The notes: a model not told the origin generated them from the letters alone. A stretch of DNA of 64,000 nt from Hymenobacter sp. DG25B (GCF_000801315.1 NZ_CP010054.1:1922001-1986000); one strand, 5' to 3'; counted from the stretch's first letter, positions 52,856 to 60,612 are shown. Program-made: numbers and translations.

Positions 52856-53587
52856 ATGACTACTTATACTGCGCAAGCTTATTCCGAGCTGAGAACCTGG
52901 CAGAAGCGCATGCAGCAGAAACCCTCGCTGCTCAACCGTTTTGCCCGGCGGGTACAGGCCAAAATGAATGCTTTATTACCGGAAAAAGTACACTTGGCGC
53001 TAACTGCGGCTATTAAACAAATGGTGCGCGGAGTACTGTTTGGCTCAATGCAAATCACAAGAAAACCGCTGGTCGAAAGCAGTTTGAGCGAGCGGGAAAC
53101 CCTGATTCGTACGCGCATCCGGTACTACCGCAATACGGCTGCCGCCGAAGGTGCCGTAACGGGGGCGGGTGGTTTCCTTTTAGGCCTTGCTGATTTTCCG
53201 TTGCTGCTCAGCCTGAAATTGAAGCTGCTCTTTGATATTGCCGCGCTCTACGGCCACGATGTGCGCGACTATACCGAGCGACTGTACCTGCTGCATATTT
53301 TTCAGCTGGCCTTCAGCAGTCAGCACACGCGTAATGAAGTATACCAGCGGGTGGCCAATTGGGAAACCTACCGCCTTACCCTGCCCACGGATGTAAATGA
53401 GTTCGACTGGCGCACCTTCCAGCAGGAGTACCGCGACTACATTGACCTGGCTAAAATGGCTCAGCTAATCCCCGTTATCGGGGCGGCGGTAGGCGCGGTG
53501 GCTAATTATCGGTTATTAGTACAGCTGGGCGAAACGGCCATACATTGTTACCGCATGCGTTGGTTTGCTCACAATAAACCTGAATAG
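52856..53587 (+). CDS. EcsC-family protein
   Basis: 243 residues: AEGAVTGAGGFLLGLADFPLLLSLKLKLLFDIAALYGHDVRDYTERLYLLHIFQLAF is the EcsC core, and IPVIGAAVGAVANYRLLVQLGETAIHCYRMRWF is the C-terminal conserved block. EcsC accompanies the EcsAB ABC transporter in Firmicutes; in Gram-negative bacteria its function is unknown. It is a peripheral membrane or membrane-embedded protein. It is 25 nt downstream of the frameshifted membrane gene. Confidence 0.88.
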   Translation: MTTYTAQAYSELRTWQKRMQQKPSLLNRFARRVQAKMNALLPEKVHLALTAAIKQMVRGVLFGSMQITRKPLVESSLSERETLIRTRIRYYRNTAAAEGAVTGAGGFLLGLADFPLLLSLKLKLLFDIAALYGHDVRDYTERLYLLHIFQLAFSSQHTRNEVYQRVANWETYRLTLPTDVNEFDWRTFQQEYRDYIDLAKMAQLIPVIGAAVGAVANYRLLVQLGETAIHCYRMRWFAHNKPE

Positions 53588-53959
53588 CTATTGCCGTGTA
53601 GTGCCTGCTCCAAATTCAAATGGATGGTTAATGAAATCTAAATTAGAGGAACAATTACTGATGATAAAGCCAAGCTCTACAGCAAACCAATGTGAGGGCC
53701 TGCTTATACAGTTTCTGAGTAGATGTAACTGCCTTAGCGTCATTTTGCTATTTGATGATAAATAGGGTTTGCGTTATTTTTTAAGGGGGGAATTGAGTTA
53801 TCACTACAAACTACTCGAGCACAGGGTACTTTTATCTAATCAAAAATCATTATAAATGAAGGGAATGTTGATTTTTTTATACTACGTTTGTGTAAGACAT
53901 AACAAGAGAAAAAATTATTTTTCCTTCGTTTTTTATCCCCCACCTTATTTTCTTTACCC
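53588..53959 (+). promoter_or_regulatory. Gene-free interval with promoter-like element for the small basic protein
   Basis: 372 nt with no convincing gene. The last 150 nt are strongly AT-rich. TACGTTTG at 53883-53890 matches TAnnTTTG exactly and would give a leader of about 60 nt before the ATG at 53960. Confidence 0.45.
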
Positions 53960-54214
53960 ATGGCATTTGATTTCGGTCAGCTCGAAAACGCCCTCAACGC
54001 CGCTAAGAATAGCGAAATCGTGAAAAAAGACCTGCGCAAAGCAGTTCGCAGCGTTTCTTCGGCTATTAATGCACTCCAGGAAGCTGTTTCTCAAATGGAA
54101 ACGGTACTGGCTGATGATTACCAGCCTGCTGCCAAGGAGCGTAAGCCCCGCGTAGCCAGCGTAGGTGGCGCTAAGCGTGGCCGCAAGCCTAAAAACGCGC
54201 AGCCTGCCAGCTAA
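53960..54214 (+). CDS. Small basic protein with AT-hook-like tail
   Basis: 84 residues: an N-terminal helical part (FGQLENALNAAKNSEIVKKDLRKAVRSVSSAINALQEAVSQMETVLADDY) and a basic C-terminus with KRGRKPK. The core GRKP resembles an AT-hook (consensus centred on R-G-R-P). This suggests DNA binding, perhaps as a nucleoid-associated or regulatory protein, but no family is recognised. A promoter-like element and a strong terminator flank it. Confidence 0.65.
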   Translation: MAFDFGQLENALNAAKNSEIVKKDLRKAVRSVSSAINALQEAVSQMETVLADDYQPAAKERKPRVASVGGAKRGRKPKNAQPAS

Positions 54215-54230
54215 TATCTGGTCTTGAATT

Positions 54231-54274
54231 AAAAAAGGGCGGCCCTAACCAAATGGTTAGGGCCGCCCTTTTTT
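54231..54274 (+). terminator. Rho-independent terminator of the small basic protein gene
   Basis: 21-bp arms (54231-54251 and 54254-54274) around GGGCGGCCCTAACCA, with an A/T-tract inside the stem, so it may work in both directions. Confidence 0.88.
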
Positions 54275-54346
54275 ATGTATACGTGTGCCCGGTATCCATT
54301 ACCAATAATAGAAAGTGGCTTAGAGTGGCTGCCTACACGAAGTTTG

Positions 54347-54378
54347 TTTGCAAACCCATCAATCCGGTTTTACCTTTG
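54347..54378 (+). promoter_or_regulatory. Promoter of the permease/riboswitch transcript
   Basis: TTTG (54347-54350), a 20-nt spacer and TACCTTTG (54371-54378) fit the Bacteroidota consensus without mismatch. The sequence just downstream (CTTTGGGGCATCAATTCTTT) closely matches the cysH leader promoter on the other strand, CTTTGGGCACCAATTCTTT. Confidence 0.8.
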
Positions 54379-54406
54379 GGGCATCAATTCTTTCTAGCCC
54401 AAAGGA

Positions 54407-54526
54407 TTGTTTTTATACAGAGACGCGGAGAGAAAGGCTCTACGATGCGTCGGCAACCTCCGCTAATGGCCGGAACGGTGCCCAACCGAAGGTCAGAGAA
54501 GCTACTTCCTGACAATATAAAAACAA
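54407..54526 (+). promoter_or_regulatory. SAM-I-type riboswitch upstream of the amino-acid permease
   Basis: P1 is TTGTTTTTAT (54407-54416) with ATAAAAACAA (54517-54526). After ACAGA comes P2 GACGC (54422-54426) with GCGTC (54447-54451), enclosing GGAGAGAAAGGCTCTACGAT; here GAG/CTC replaces the usual GGG/CCC as a compensating change. GGCAACC follows, then a short P3 (TCCG/CGGA), the ACGGTGCCCAACC core, and P4 GTCAG-A-GAAG/CTTC-CTGAC (54492-54513). This order and these conserved bases are those of the SAM-I clan. It is read by eye without a covariance search; the exact subfamily is open. Confidence 0.85.
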
Positions 54527-54532
54527 CACACC

Positions 54533-54637
54533 GTGGACTTCTGCCCCCGCTTTACTGCCCCGCTTTTTAGTTCTCCCGCCTTCCAGCGCGTCCCTTTGCG
54601 TGCCGCCTGTTGTTGCGCCGGATGTTGTTGCTGTTAA
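54533..54637 (+). CDS. Polycysteine leader peptide (34 aa) upstream of the permease
   Basis: A GTG-start ORF begins exactly 6 nt after the 3' end of riboswitch helix P1 and runs 34 codons. It starts M-D-F-C-P-R-F and ends R-A-A-CCC-A-G-CCCC-stop, so seven of the last nine residues are cysteine (TGT TGT TGC ... TGT TGT TGC TGT TAA), eight cysteines in all. The A-rich P1 3' strand (ATAAAAACAACACACC) sits where Bacteroidota ribosomes favour A-rich sequence. Its likely role is as a cysteine-responsive leader whose translation reports Cys-tRNA supply. A matching ORF precedes cysH. Expression is not proven. Confidence 0.75.
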   Translation: MDFCPRFTAPLFSSPAFQRVPLRAACCCAGCCCC

Positions 54638-54647
54638 CCAGCAGCAG
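54625..54647 (+). promoter_or_regulatory. Hairpin spanning the leader-peptide cysteine codons and stop
   Basis: TTGTTGCTG (54625-54633) pairs with CAGCAGCAG (54639-54647), nine pairs including two G-U, with loop TTAAC containing the stop codon. The 5' arm is the last cysteine codons, so a ribosome there would melt it. Confidence 0.5.
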
Positions 54648-54856
54648 GGCCGCCCTTTCAGGGAGCAAGCGCCCGAAACTCTAATTCTCGTTTTTCTCTC
54701 TTTCGGATTTGTGGCCTGCTCTGTTTCAGAGGTAAGGTAGCCGCCCCTGTGTGTCCTGGGTTCCGGCAGCCGCTTTCGTCACAGCCGGCGCCAGGAATCA
54801 ATTAACCCAACGTGTGCTCCGGCGGCTTTGCTTCGCCGGACACGACTACCCACTAT
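54648..54856 (+). other. Untranslated leader between polycysteine ORF and permease
   Basis: 209 nt with no further ORF of note. A CTCGTTTTTCTCTCTTTC pyrimidine tract lies near 54687-54704. A hairpin CCGGCG...CGCCGG (about 54815-54840) sits 20 nt before the start codon. Either could form part of an expression platform; no clear intrinsic terminator was identified. Confidence 0.4.
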
Positions 54857-56314
54857 ATGCTTAAAAAATCACTGGAACTGCTGCGGCAGGAAGCCGCCGA
54901 AACCGGCGCTAATACCTTAAAACGAAGCCTGAATGGCTTTAATTTGATTACCATTGGCATTGGGGTAATTATTGGGGCCGGCCTGTTCTCGCTGACGGGT
55001 ATTGCGGCCGCCAACAATGCCGGGCCGGCCGTTACTCTGTCGTTTGTAGTGGCGGCCGTTGGCTGCGCTTTTTCTGCCTTATGCTACGCTGAGTTTGCCT
55101 CCATGGTGCCGGTTTCCGGCTCGGCCTATACCTATGCCTATGCCACCATGGGGGAGCTTTTTGCCTGGATTATTGGCTGGGATTTGGTCCTGGAGTATTC
55201 CGTAGGCGCCGCTACGGTGGCCATTAGCTGGTCGCAGTACCTCCTGAGGTTTCTCGGTAAGTACGGTATTCATTTGCCACCCCAGCTGGTAATGTCGCCG
55301 TTTGAAACGGCCGCTTTGGCGGATGGCAGCACGGTGCATGGCTTTGTGAATATTCCGGCCATGCTCATCGTGCTGGCTATTACCATGATTATCATTCGGG
55401 GCACGGCCGGCTCGGCGTGGTTTAATGCGCTGGTAGTTACGCTGAAGGTGGCCGTAGTACTGGTGTTCATTGCCCTGGGCTGGCAGTACATTGATCCGGC
55501 TAACTATCAACCCTACATTCCGCAGAATACCGGCGTGTTTGGGGAGTTTGGCTGGAGCGGGATTCTGCGCGGGGCCGGCGTGGTCTTCTTCGTGTTTATC
55601 GGGTTTGATATTGTGGCCACCATGGCTCAGGAAACCAAGAATCCGCAGAAGAATATGCCCATCGGCATCATCGGCTCCCTGCTGATCTGCACGGTGCTAT
55701 TTGTACTGTTTGGCCACGTGATGACGGGACTGGCCAACTACACGGAGTTTAAAAACAGCGCCGCGCCGGTAGCCATTGCCATTGAGAAAACGCCCTATGC
55801 CTGGCTTTCATCGGCCGTTATCCTGGCCATTATCATCGGGTATACGTCCGTTATTCTGGTGGATTTGCTGGGGCAGAGCCGCGTGTTTTTCTCCATGGCG
55901 AAAGACGGCCTGCTGCCGCCGGTTTTCTCGCGTATTCACGAGCAGTTCCGCACACCGTTGCAATCCAATCTGCTGCTGGGGTTGTTTATAGCCCTGTTTG
56001 CGGGCTTCGTGCCCATTTCCGTTGTCGGCGAAATGACTTCCATTGGTACTTTGCTGGCTTTTGTGATGGTGTGCCTGGGCATTCTCATCATGCGCAAGAA
56101 AGAACCCGATGCGCCCCGTGGTTTCCGCACGCCCTGGGTACCGCTGGTGCCTATTCTGGGTATTGTAACCTGCCTGATTATGATGGTGTCGTTGCCCTGG
56201 GAAACGTGGCTGCGCCTGGCCGTTTGGCTGGCTATTGGTTTGGCTATCTACTTCGGCTATGGCAAGAAGCACAGCAAGCTGGGGCAAAAAGCGCAACAGA
56301 AACAGATAGTATAG
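54857..56314 (+). CDS. APC-superfamily amino-acid permease (CAT-like), SAM-riboswitch controlled
   Basis: 485 residues, about 12 membrane helices. The APC signature is present: LITIGIGVIIGAGLFSLTGIAAANNAGPAVTLSFVVAAVGCAFSALCYAEFASMVPVSGSAYTYAYATMGELFAWIIGWDLVLEY, and later VFFVFIGFDIVATMAQETKNPQKNMPIGI. It resembles cationic/small-amino-acid transporters of the CAT group. The SAM riboswitch and polycysteine leader upstream suggest the substrate is methionine, cysteine or a relative rather than a basic amino acid; that is inference from regulation. Start ATG 54857 (MLKKSLELLRQEA). Confidence 0.9.
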   Translation: MLKKSLELLRQEAAETGANTLKRSLNGFNLITIGIGVIIGAGLFSLTGIAAANNAGPAVTLSFVVAAVGCAFSALCYAEFASMVPVSGSAYTYAYATMGELFAWIIGWDLVLEYSVGAATVAISWSQYLLRFLGKYGIHLPPQLVMSPFETAALADGSTVHGFVNIPAMLIVLAITMIIIRGTAGSAWFNALVVTLKVAVVLVFIALGWQYIDPANYQPYIPQNTGVFGEFGWSGILRGAGVVFFVFIGFDIVATMAQETKNPQKNMPIGIIGSLLICTVLFVLFGHVMTGLANYTEFKNSAAPVAIAIEKTPYAWLSSAVILAIIIGYTSVILVDLLGQSRVFFSMAKDGLLPPVFSRIHEQFRTPLQSNLLLGLFIALFAGFVPISVVGEMTSIGTLLAFVMVCLGILIMRKKEPDAPRGFRTPWVPLVPILGIVTCLIMMVSLPWETWLRLAVWLAIGLAIYFGYGKKHSKLGQKAQQKQIV

Positions 56315-56337
56315 GCAACCGCTTCCTGCTGGATGTA

Positions 56338-56375
56338 ATAAAAAGCCCCGCCGTATATTACGGTGGGGCTTTTTT
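56338..56375. terminator. Bidirectional terminator between convergent sulfur transcripts
   Basis: AAAAGCCCCGCCGTA pairs with TACGGTGGGGCTTTT, ending in TTTTTT on the plus strand and AAAAAGCCCC reversed on the minus. It separates the permease from the siroheme/TSUP fusion gene. Confidence 0.85.
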
Positions 56376-56394
56376 GTGCAATACTCTTCCTGAC

Positions 56395-57906
56395 TTATAT
56401 AAGCAGCCGGCGCAACGACCACATACTCCACACAATTACCATCAGGCCCACGCCCACAAACATCCAGCGCACGGGAATGCGGCCGGCCAGGCGGGCTGCC
56501 AGCGGGGCCGCCGCCACGCCGCCCACAATCAGCCCCAGAATAATCTGCCAGTGCGAAATGCCAATGGTGGCGAAAAAGGTAACAGCGCTGGCAAACGTGA
56601 CGAAGAACTCCGTCACACTCACCGAGCCGATAACGTACTGTGGCGTGCGCCCGCCGGCAATGAGCGTGCTGGTCACCAAGGGGCCCCAGCCGCCCCCGCC
56701 AAAGGAATCCAGGAACCCGCCGGCCGCCGCCAGTATTCCCAGCTTCTTGTGCTTTTTGCGCGGACCGGGTTTAGAAAAGGCTTTGGAAATAATGCGCAGG
56801 CCCAGCAGCAGCAGGTACAGGGAAAGGAAAGGCTTCACATAAGCCCCGTATTCCTCCCCAAACTTCGCCAAAAGATAAGCCCCGGTAATGGCGCCCAGCA
56901 CCCCCGGAATCAACAGCACTTTAAACAGCTTGCGGTTCACGTTGCCGAAGCGGTAATGATGATAGCCTGAGGCCCCGCTGGCAAACATTTCGGCGGTATG
57001 AATGCTGGAGCTCACGGCCGCCGGCGAAATATTCAGCGTCATCAGGCTGATGGCCGTCACCACCCCGTAGCCCATGCCCAGCAGGCCATCAATGAGCTGC
57101 GCACCAAACCCAATGGCCACAAAAAGAAAGAACGTATCCGAAGACGTGGCTGCTTCCCACACCTGCTGCCATGTGAAGTAGTAGGAGAGGATGTTGAACA
57201 CCAGCATGGCCGCGAAGGCCAGCAGCGAGCCGGTAGCAATATGGCGCCAGCGCGCCGCCGCCGGCGACTCATAGGCCGGCCCCCCGGCCAGCTCCGCCGT
57301 TACCTCATTCAGCGACTTTACTTTTTTGGCGAAGTCGCCGCCCACTTTCTCCCGAATCACGGTCATGTGCTGGAGCACGTCGTGCAGCTCCTGGGGCAGG
57401 GTGTGGCTTAGCATTTCGCGCAGGCGCTTGGCAATGGTAGCCGACTTTCCGTTGGTGCTGATGGCAATTTTCAGGTCGCCCTTCTGCACAATGGAACCCA
57501 GGTAAAAGTCACAGGCCTCGGGCATGTTGGCCACGTTGCAGAGCAGGCGCTGTAGCGTAGCATCGGCCTTAATGCGCAGGTTGAGCGTCTGGTCATGGGT
57601 GGCCACAATCACCAGGTCGTGGCCCACCAAATCGGTGGCTTGGTAGGGCTGCTCGCGCAGTTGTACCGAAGGGTGCTGTGCCGCCAGCCGCTTCAGCTCC
57701 GGCGAAAACCAGGTAGCCACTACCGTTACCGCGGCGCCAGGACTGTTCAGCAGCATCGCCGACAGCTTCTCGCAGCCAGTCCCGCCCCCGCCCACCAACA
57801 GCACATGTAATTGCTCCAGCTTCAAAAACACCGGAAACAGCCGGTTGGTACCGGGTAGCGGCGGCGGTTCTGGCTGGGGCATAGGGTTATTAGCGGAGAG
57901 CGGCAT
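56395..57906 (-). CDS. Fusion of siroheme-synthase NAD-binding domain with TSUP (TauE/SafE) transporter
   Basis: 503 residues. The N-terminal 200 match the precorrin-2 dehydrogenase part of CysG/Met8 (LFPVFLKLEQLHVLLVGGGGTGCEKLSAMLLNSPGAAVTVVA, VANMPEACDFYLGSIVQKGDLKIAISTNGKSATIAKRLREML). The rest is an eight-helix TSUP sulfite/sulfate permease (FGAQLIDGLLGMGYGVVTAISLMTLNISPAAVSSSIHTAEM, GFLDSFGGGGWGPLVTSTLIAGG). It thus joins siroheme synthesis (sulfite-reductase cofactor) with transport of sulfate, sulfite or a related anion. Last gene of the cysHDN operon, 202 nt after cysN. ATG 57906. Confidence 0.9.
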   Translation of the reverse strand: MPLSANNPMPQPEPPPLPGTNRLFPVFLKLEQLHVLLVGGGGTGCEKLSAMLLNSPGAAVTVVATWFSPELKRLAAQHPSVQLREQPYQATDLVGHDLVIVATHDQTLNLRIKADATLQRLLCNVANMPEACDFYLGSIVQKGDLKIAISTNGKSATIAKRLREMLSHTLPQELHDVLQHMTVIREKVGGDFAKKVKSLNEVTAELAGGPAYESPAAARWRHIATGSLLAFAAMLVFNILSYYFTWQQVWEAATSSDTFFLFVAIGFGAQLIDGLLGMGYGVVTAISLMTLNISPAAVSSSIHTAEMFASGASGYHHYRFGNVNRKLFKVLLIPGVLGAITGAYLLAKFGEEYGAYVKPFLSLYLLLLGLRIISKAFSKPGPRKKHKKLGILAAAGGFLDSFGGGGWGPLVTSTLIAGGRTPQYVIGSVSVTEFFVTFASAVTFFATIGISHWQIILGLIVGGVAAAPLAARLAGRIPVRWMFVGVGLMVIVWSMWSLRRLLI

Positions 57907-58108
57907 TTTGGTTGTATTCAGAGAAGTGAAAGCAGAAATGCAGCCGTATCTGTTGAAGTGTGACACGGTTTTTTTGCTGGAGATATTCCGCACAACCGCC
58001 CCAGCTGTTAGCTTCCTGGCTTCAGAAGCAGAATGAGGTAATGCGTTGTTTTGAAGTTACTTGAACTAAATTATTTAATTTTTAGGGTAACTCCTGCGCT
58101 CCGGAGCT

Positions 58109-59386
58109 TCAGCCTACTACACTGGCCGGCACAAGGGGAGAAAAAACGGCCTCCACCGCGCCAATCAGCCCGGCGGCTACCGTATCACCGCTCAGCTCAT
58201 CTACCAGAATAAATGAGCCGGTGGCGCGGTTCTGGCGGTAGTGGTCCACGGCCAGCGGTACGGCGGTTTTCAGGCGTACCCGCACGATGTCGTTTAGCTG
58301 GGCCGAGTCGGTGGGGGCTTGGGCGAAGGTGTGCACGTTTACCTTGTGCAGGATGGCCGGAATGGCGGCTTTCACCAGCGCCGCGTGGTGCTGCAGCAGC
58401 AGCCTGCGGCCGGGCAGCAGGGGCTGCTCACTCATCCAGCACAGCGTAGCTTCCAGCTCCCGCGTGAGGGTAGGCTCGTCGTTTAGTGGCACCAGGGTGT
58501 CGCCCCGGCTCACGTCCACATCATCGCGCAGCCGAATGACTACGGACTGCGGAGCTGCCGCCGTTTCCACTGCCTGCTGACTGACTTCAATGGCTTCAAT
58601 CGTTGATTCCTGGCCCGAGGGCAGAATGCGCACTTTATCACCGGGGCGGTACTGGCCGCTGAGCACCTGACCGGTATAGCCGCGGTAGTCGGGCAGCTCG
58701 GGCGTTTGCGGGCGAATAACATACTGCACCTGGAAGCGGGGAGCGGCGGCCACTTCTACGGCGCCGGGCACCCTTTCCAGGTGTTCCAGCAGGCTGGGGC
58801 CCGTGTACCACGGCAGCTGCCGGGAGCGGGTTACCACATTGTCGCCGTGCAGAGCACTCAGCGGAATGGCCCTGGCTTTGGGAAGTTGGAAGTGGTCGGT
58901 AAGGGCGGCGTAGTCGGCGGAAATCTGGTTGAAAATTGTCTCATCATACTGCACCAAATCCATCTTATTCACGGCCAACACAAAGTGCCGGATGCCTAGG
59001 AGCGCGGCAATAAGCGTGTGGCGGCGGGTTTGCTCAATCACGCCCTGGCGCGCATCCACCAGCACAATAGCCAGGTCGGCGTTGCTGGCGCCCGTCACCA
59101 TATTGCGGGTGTACTGCACGTGGCCGGGGGCATCGGTAATGATGAACTTGCGGCGGGGCGTGGTGAAGTATTTGTAGGCGACATCAATGGTGATACCCTG
59201 TTCCCGCTCGGCGCGCAGGCCGTCCGTCAGCAGGGCCAGATCCACTACGCCGTTGGAAGCCTGACGCTTTTCCAGCGCGGCCAGTACATCCAGGGAAACA
59301 GATTCAGAATCGTAGAGCAGGCGGCCAATCAAAGTGCTTTTGCCGTCGTCGACGCTGCCGCAGGTGATAAATCGGAGAAGGTCCAT
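58109..59386 (-). CDS. cysN: Sulfate adenylyltransferase subunit 1 (GTPase)
   Basis: 425 residues: translational-GTPase motifs GSVDDGKSTLIGRLL (G1), ITIDVAYKYF (G2), DAPGHVQY (G3) and NKMDLV (G4), then two beta-barrel domains (YTGQVLSGQYRPGDKVRILPSG). With CysD it couples GTP hydrolysis to ATP + sulfate giving APS. No APS-kinase (CysC) fusion is present, consistent with APS being reduced directly. Start ATG 59386; a longer frame reads into the REP-like repeat. Confidence 0.95.
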   Translation of the reverse strand: MDLLRFITCGSVDDGKSTLIGRLLYDSESVSLDVLAALEKRQASNGVVDLALLTDGLRAEREQGITIDVAYKYFTTPRRKFIITDAPGHVQYTRNMVTGASNADLAIVLVDARQGVIEQTRRHTLIAALLGIRHFVLAVNKMDLVQYDETIFNQISADYAALTDHFQLPKARAIPLSALHGDNVVTRSRQLPWYTGPSLLEHLERVPGAVEVAAAPRFQVQYVIRPQTPELPDYRGYTGQVLSGQYRPGDKVRILPSGQESTIEAIEVSQQAVETAAAPQSVVIRLRDDVDVSRGDTLVPLNDEPTLTRELEATLCWMSEQPLLPGRRLLLQHHAALVKAAIPAILHKVNVHTFAQAPTDSAQLNDIVRVRLKTAVPLAVDHYRQNRATGSFILVDELSGDTVAAGLIGAVEAVFSPLVPASVVG

Positions 59387-59431
59387 GGGGTGAGTTAGTG
59401 ATTTGGTGAAATGGTGAGTTTTCCGAACCGT

Positions 59432-59543
59432 CATGCTGAGCCTGTCGAAGCATCTCGCGTGCTGATGTTGCAGTGCTAATCACGGTATACCACATTAGCG
59501 AGATGCTTCGATCCTCTGCTTGATGCGCAGAATGCTCAGCATG
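59432..59543. repeat. REP-like nested inverted repeat between cysD and cysN
   Basis: Outer pair CATGCTGAGC/GCTCAGCATG (59432-59441, 59534-59543) and inner pair CGAAGCATCTCG/CGAGATGCTTCG (59446-59457, 59499-59510). The GTCATGCTGAGC motif recurs at the dnaN terminator and, as GTCATCCTGAGC, at 60517. Confidence 0.8.
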
Positions 59544-59566
59544 CTGTTCGAATGGAATTTCACCAC

Positions 59567-60478
59567 TTAGAAATAGCCGTTGCGTTTCCGGTCTTCCATG
59601 CCGGCCTCAGAGATGTTGTCATCGAGACGAGTAGCCCCCCGCTCGCTAACCTTGGCCAGCAGCAGTTCTTCAATGATGTCTTCCACGGTAGCGGCGTCAC
59701 TTTCTACCGCGGCGGTGCAGGTGGAGTCGCCCACGGTGCGGAAGCGCACCTGCCGGGTCACAATCTCATCGTCCTGATCCAGCCGGATGTGCTCCGTGAG
59801 GCCCAGTAGCTGGCCGGAGGGCAGCACCACACAGGTGCGCTCATGGCCGAAATAAATGTCGGGCAGCGCAATGTTTTCGCGCTGGATGTAGCGCCACACA
59901 TCCAGCTCCGTCCAGTTGGAAATGGGGAATACGCGCACGTTTTCGCCCTTCTGAATGCGGCCGTTGTAGATGTTCCACAACTCGGGGCGCTGGCGCTTGG
60001 GGTCCCACTGGCCAAACTCGTCGCGCACAGAGAAGATGCGCTCCTTGGCGCGGGCCTTCTCTTCGTCGCGGCGGGCGCCGCCAATGCAGGCATCAAACGC
60101 AAACTCCTCAATAGTCTCCAGCAGGGTGTAAGTCTGCAGCGGATTGCGGCTGGGATACTTACCGCCCGGCTCATGCAGGCGCTGCCGCTTAATGGTTTCC
60201 TCCACGCGGCGCACAATCAGCTTCTCACCCAACTGCTCGGCCAGCGCATCGCGGTAAGCCAGCACCTCGGGAAAGTTGTGGCCGGTATCCACGTGCACCA
60301 GCGGGAAGGGAAACCGACCGGGCCGAAAGGCTTTTTCGGCCAGGCGCGTGAGCACAATGGAGTCTTTGCCACCGGAAAACAGCAGGGCCGGCCGCTCAAA
60401 CTGGCCGGCCACTTCCCGCAGAATATGGATGGCTTCGGCTTCCAGCCGGTCGAGATAATCGAAAGTGGGGGTACTCAT
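59567..60478 (-). CDS. cysD: Sulfate adenylyltransferase subunit 2
   Basis: 303 residues with the PP-loop LLFSGGKDSIVLTRLAEKAF, VDTGHNFPE, IGGARRDEEKARAKERIFSVRDEFGQWDPKRQRPELWNIYNGRI and the C-terminal RTVGDSTCTAAVESDAATVEDIIEELL, all typical of CysD. It is the catalytic ATP-sulfurylase subunit working with CysN. Both neighbouring junctions of this gene carry REP-like repeats. Confidence 0.97.
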   Translation of the reverse strand: MSTPTFDYLDRLEAEAIHILREVAGQFERPALLFSGGKDSIVLTRLAEKAFRPGRFPFPLVHVDTGHNFPEVLAYRDALAEQLGEKLIVRRVEETIKRQRLHEPGGKYPSRNPLQTYTLLETIEEFAFDACIGGARRDEEKARAKERIFSVRDEFGQWDPKRQRPELWNIYNGRIQKGENVRVFPISNWTELDVWRYIQRENIALPDIYFGHERTCVVLPSGQLLGLTEHIRLDQDDEIVTRQVRFRTVGDSTCTAAVESDAATVEDIIEELLLAKVSERGATRLDDNISEAGMEDRKRNGYF

Positions 60479-60514
60479 GTATGTAGTCGGGCTATCAGTT
60501 CAATTTTTTTCAAC

Positions 60515-60612
60515 TGTCATCCTGAGCTTTGCGAAGGACCTTCTCCCGTTTGAATTACCACCGAACGGTTTCGTTCTGGTGTGACAAGGTCCTTCGCAAG
60601 CTCAGGATGACA
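60515..60612. repeat. REP-like inverted repeat between cysH and cysD
   Basis: Arms of about 27 bp with one bulge (60515-60542 and 60586-60612): TGTCATCCTGAGCTT...GCGAAGGACCTT and its complement. There is no U-tract on the minus strand, so read-through from cysH to cysD is expected. Confidence 0.82.

Noticed and set aside
53565..53765. 66-codon frame after EcsC
   Set aside because: It overlaps the EcsC end in another frame and has no domain or coding-like composition.
54253..54570. 105-codon open frame on the plus strand before the permease
   Set aside because: It runs through the terminator, promoter and SAM riboswitch and has no protein-like features; the RNA elements explain the sequence.
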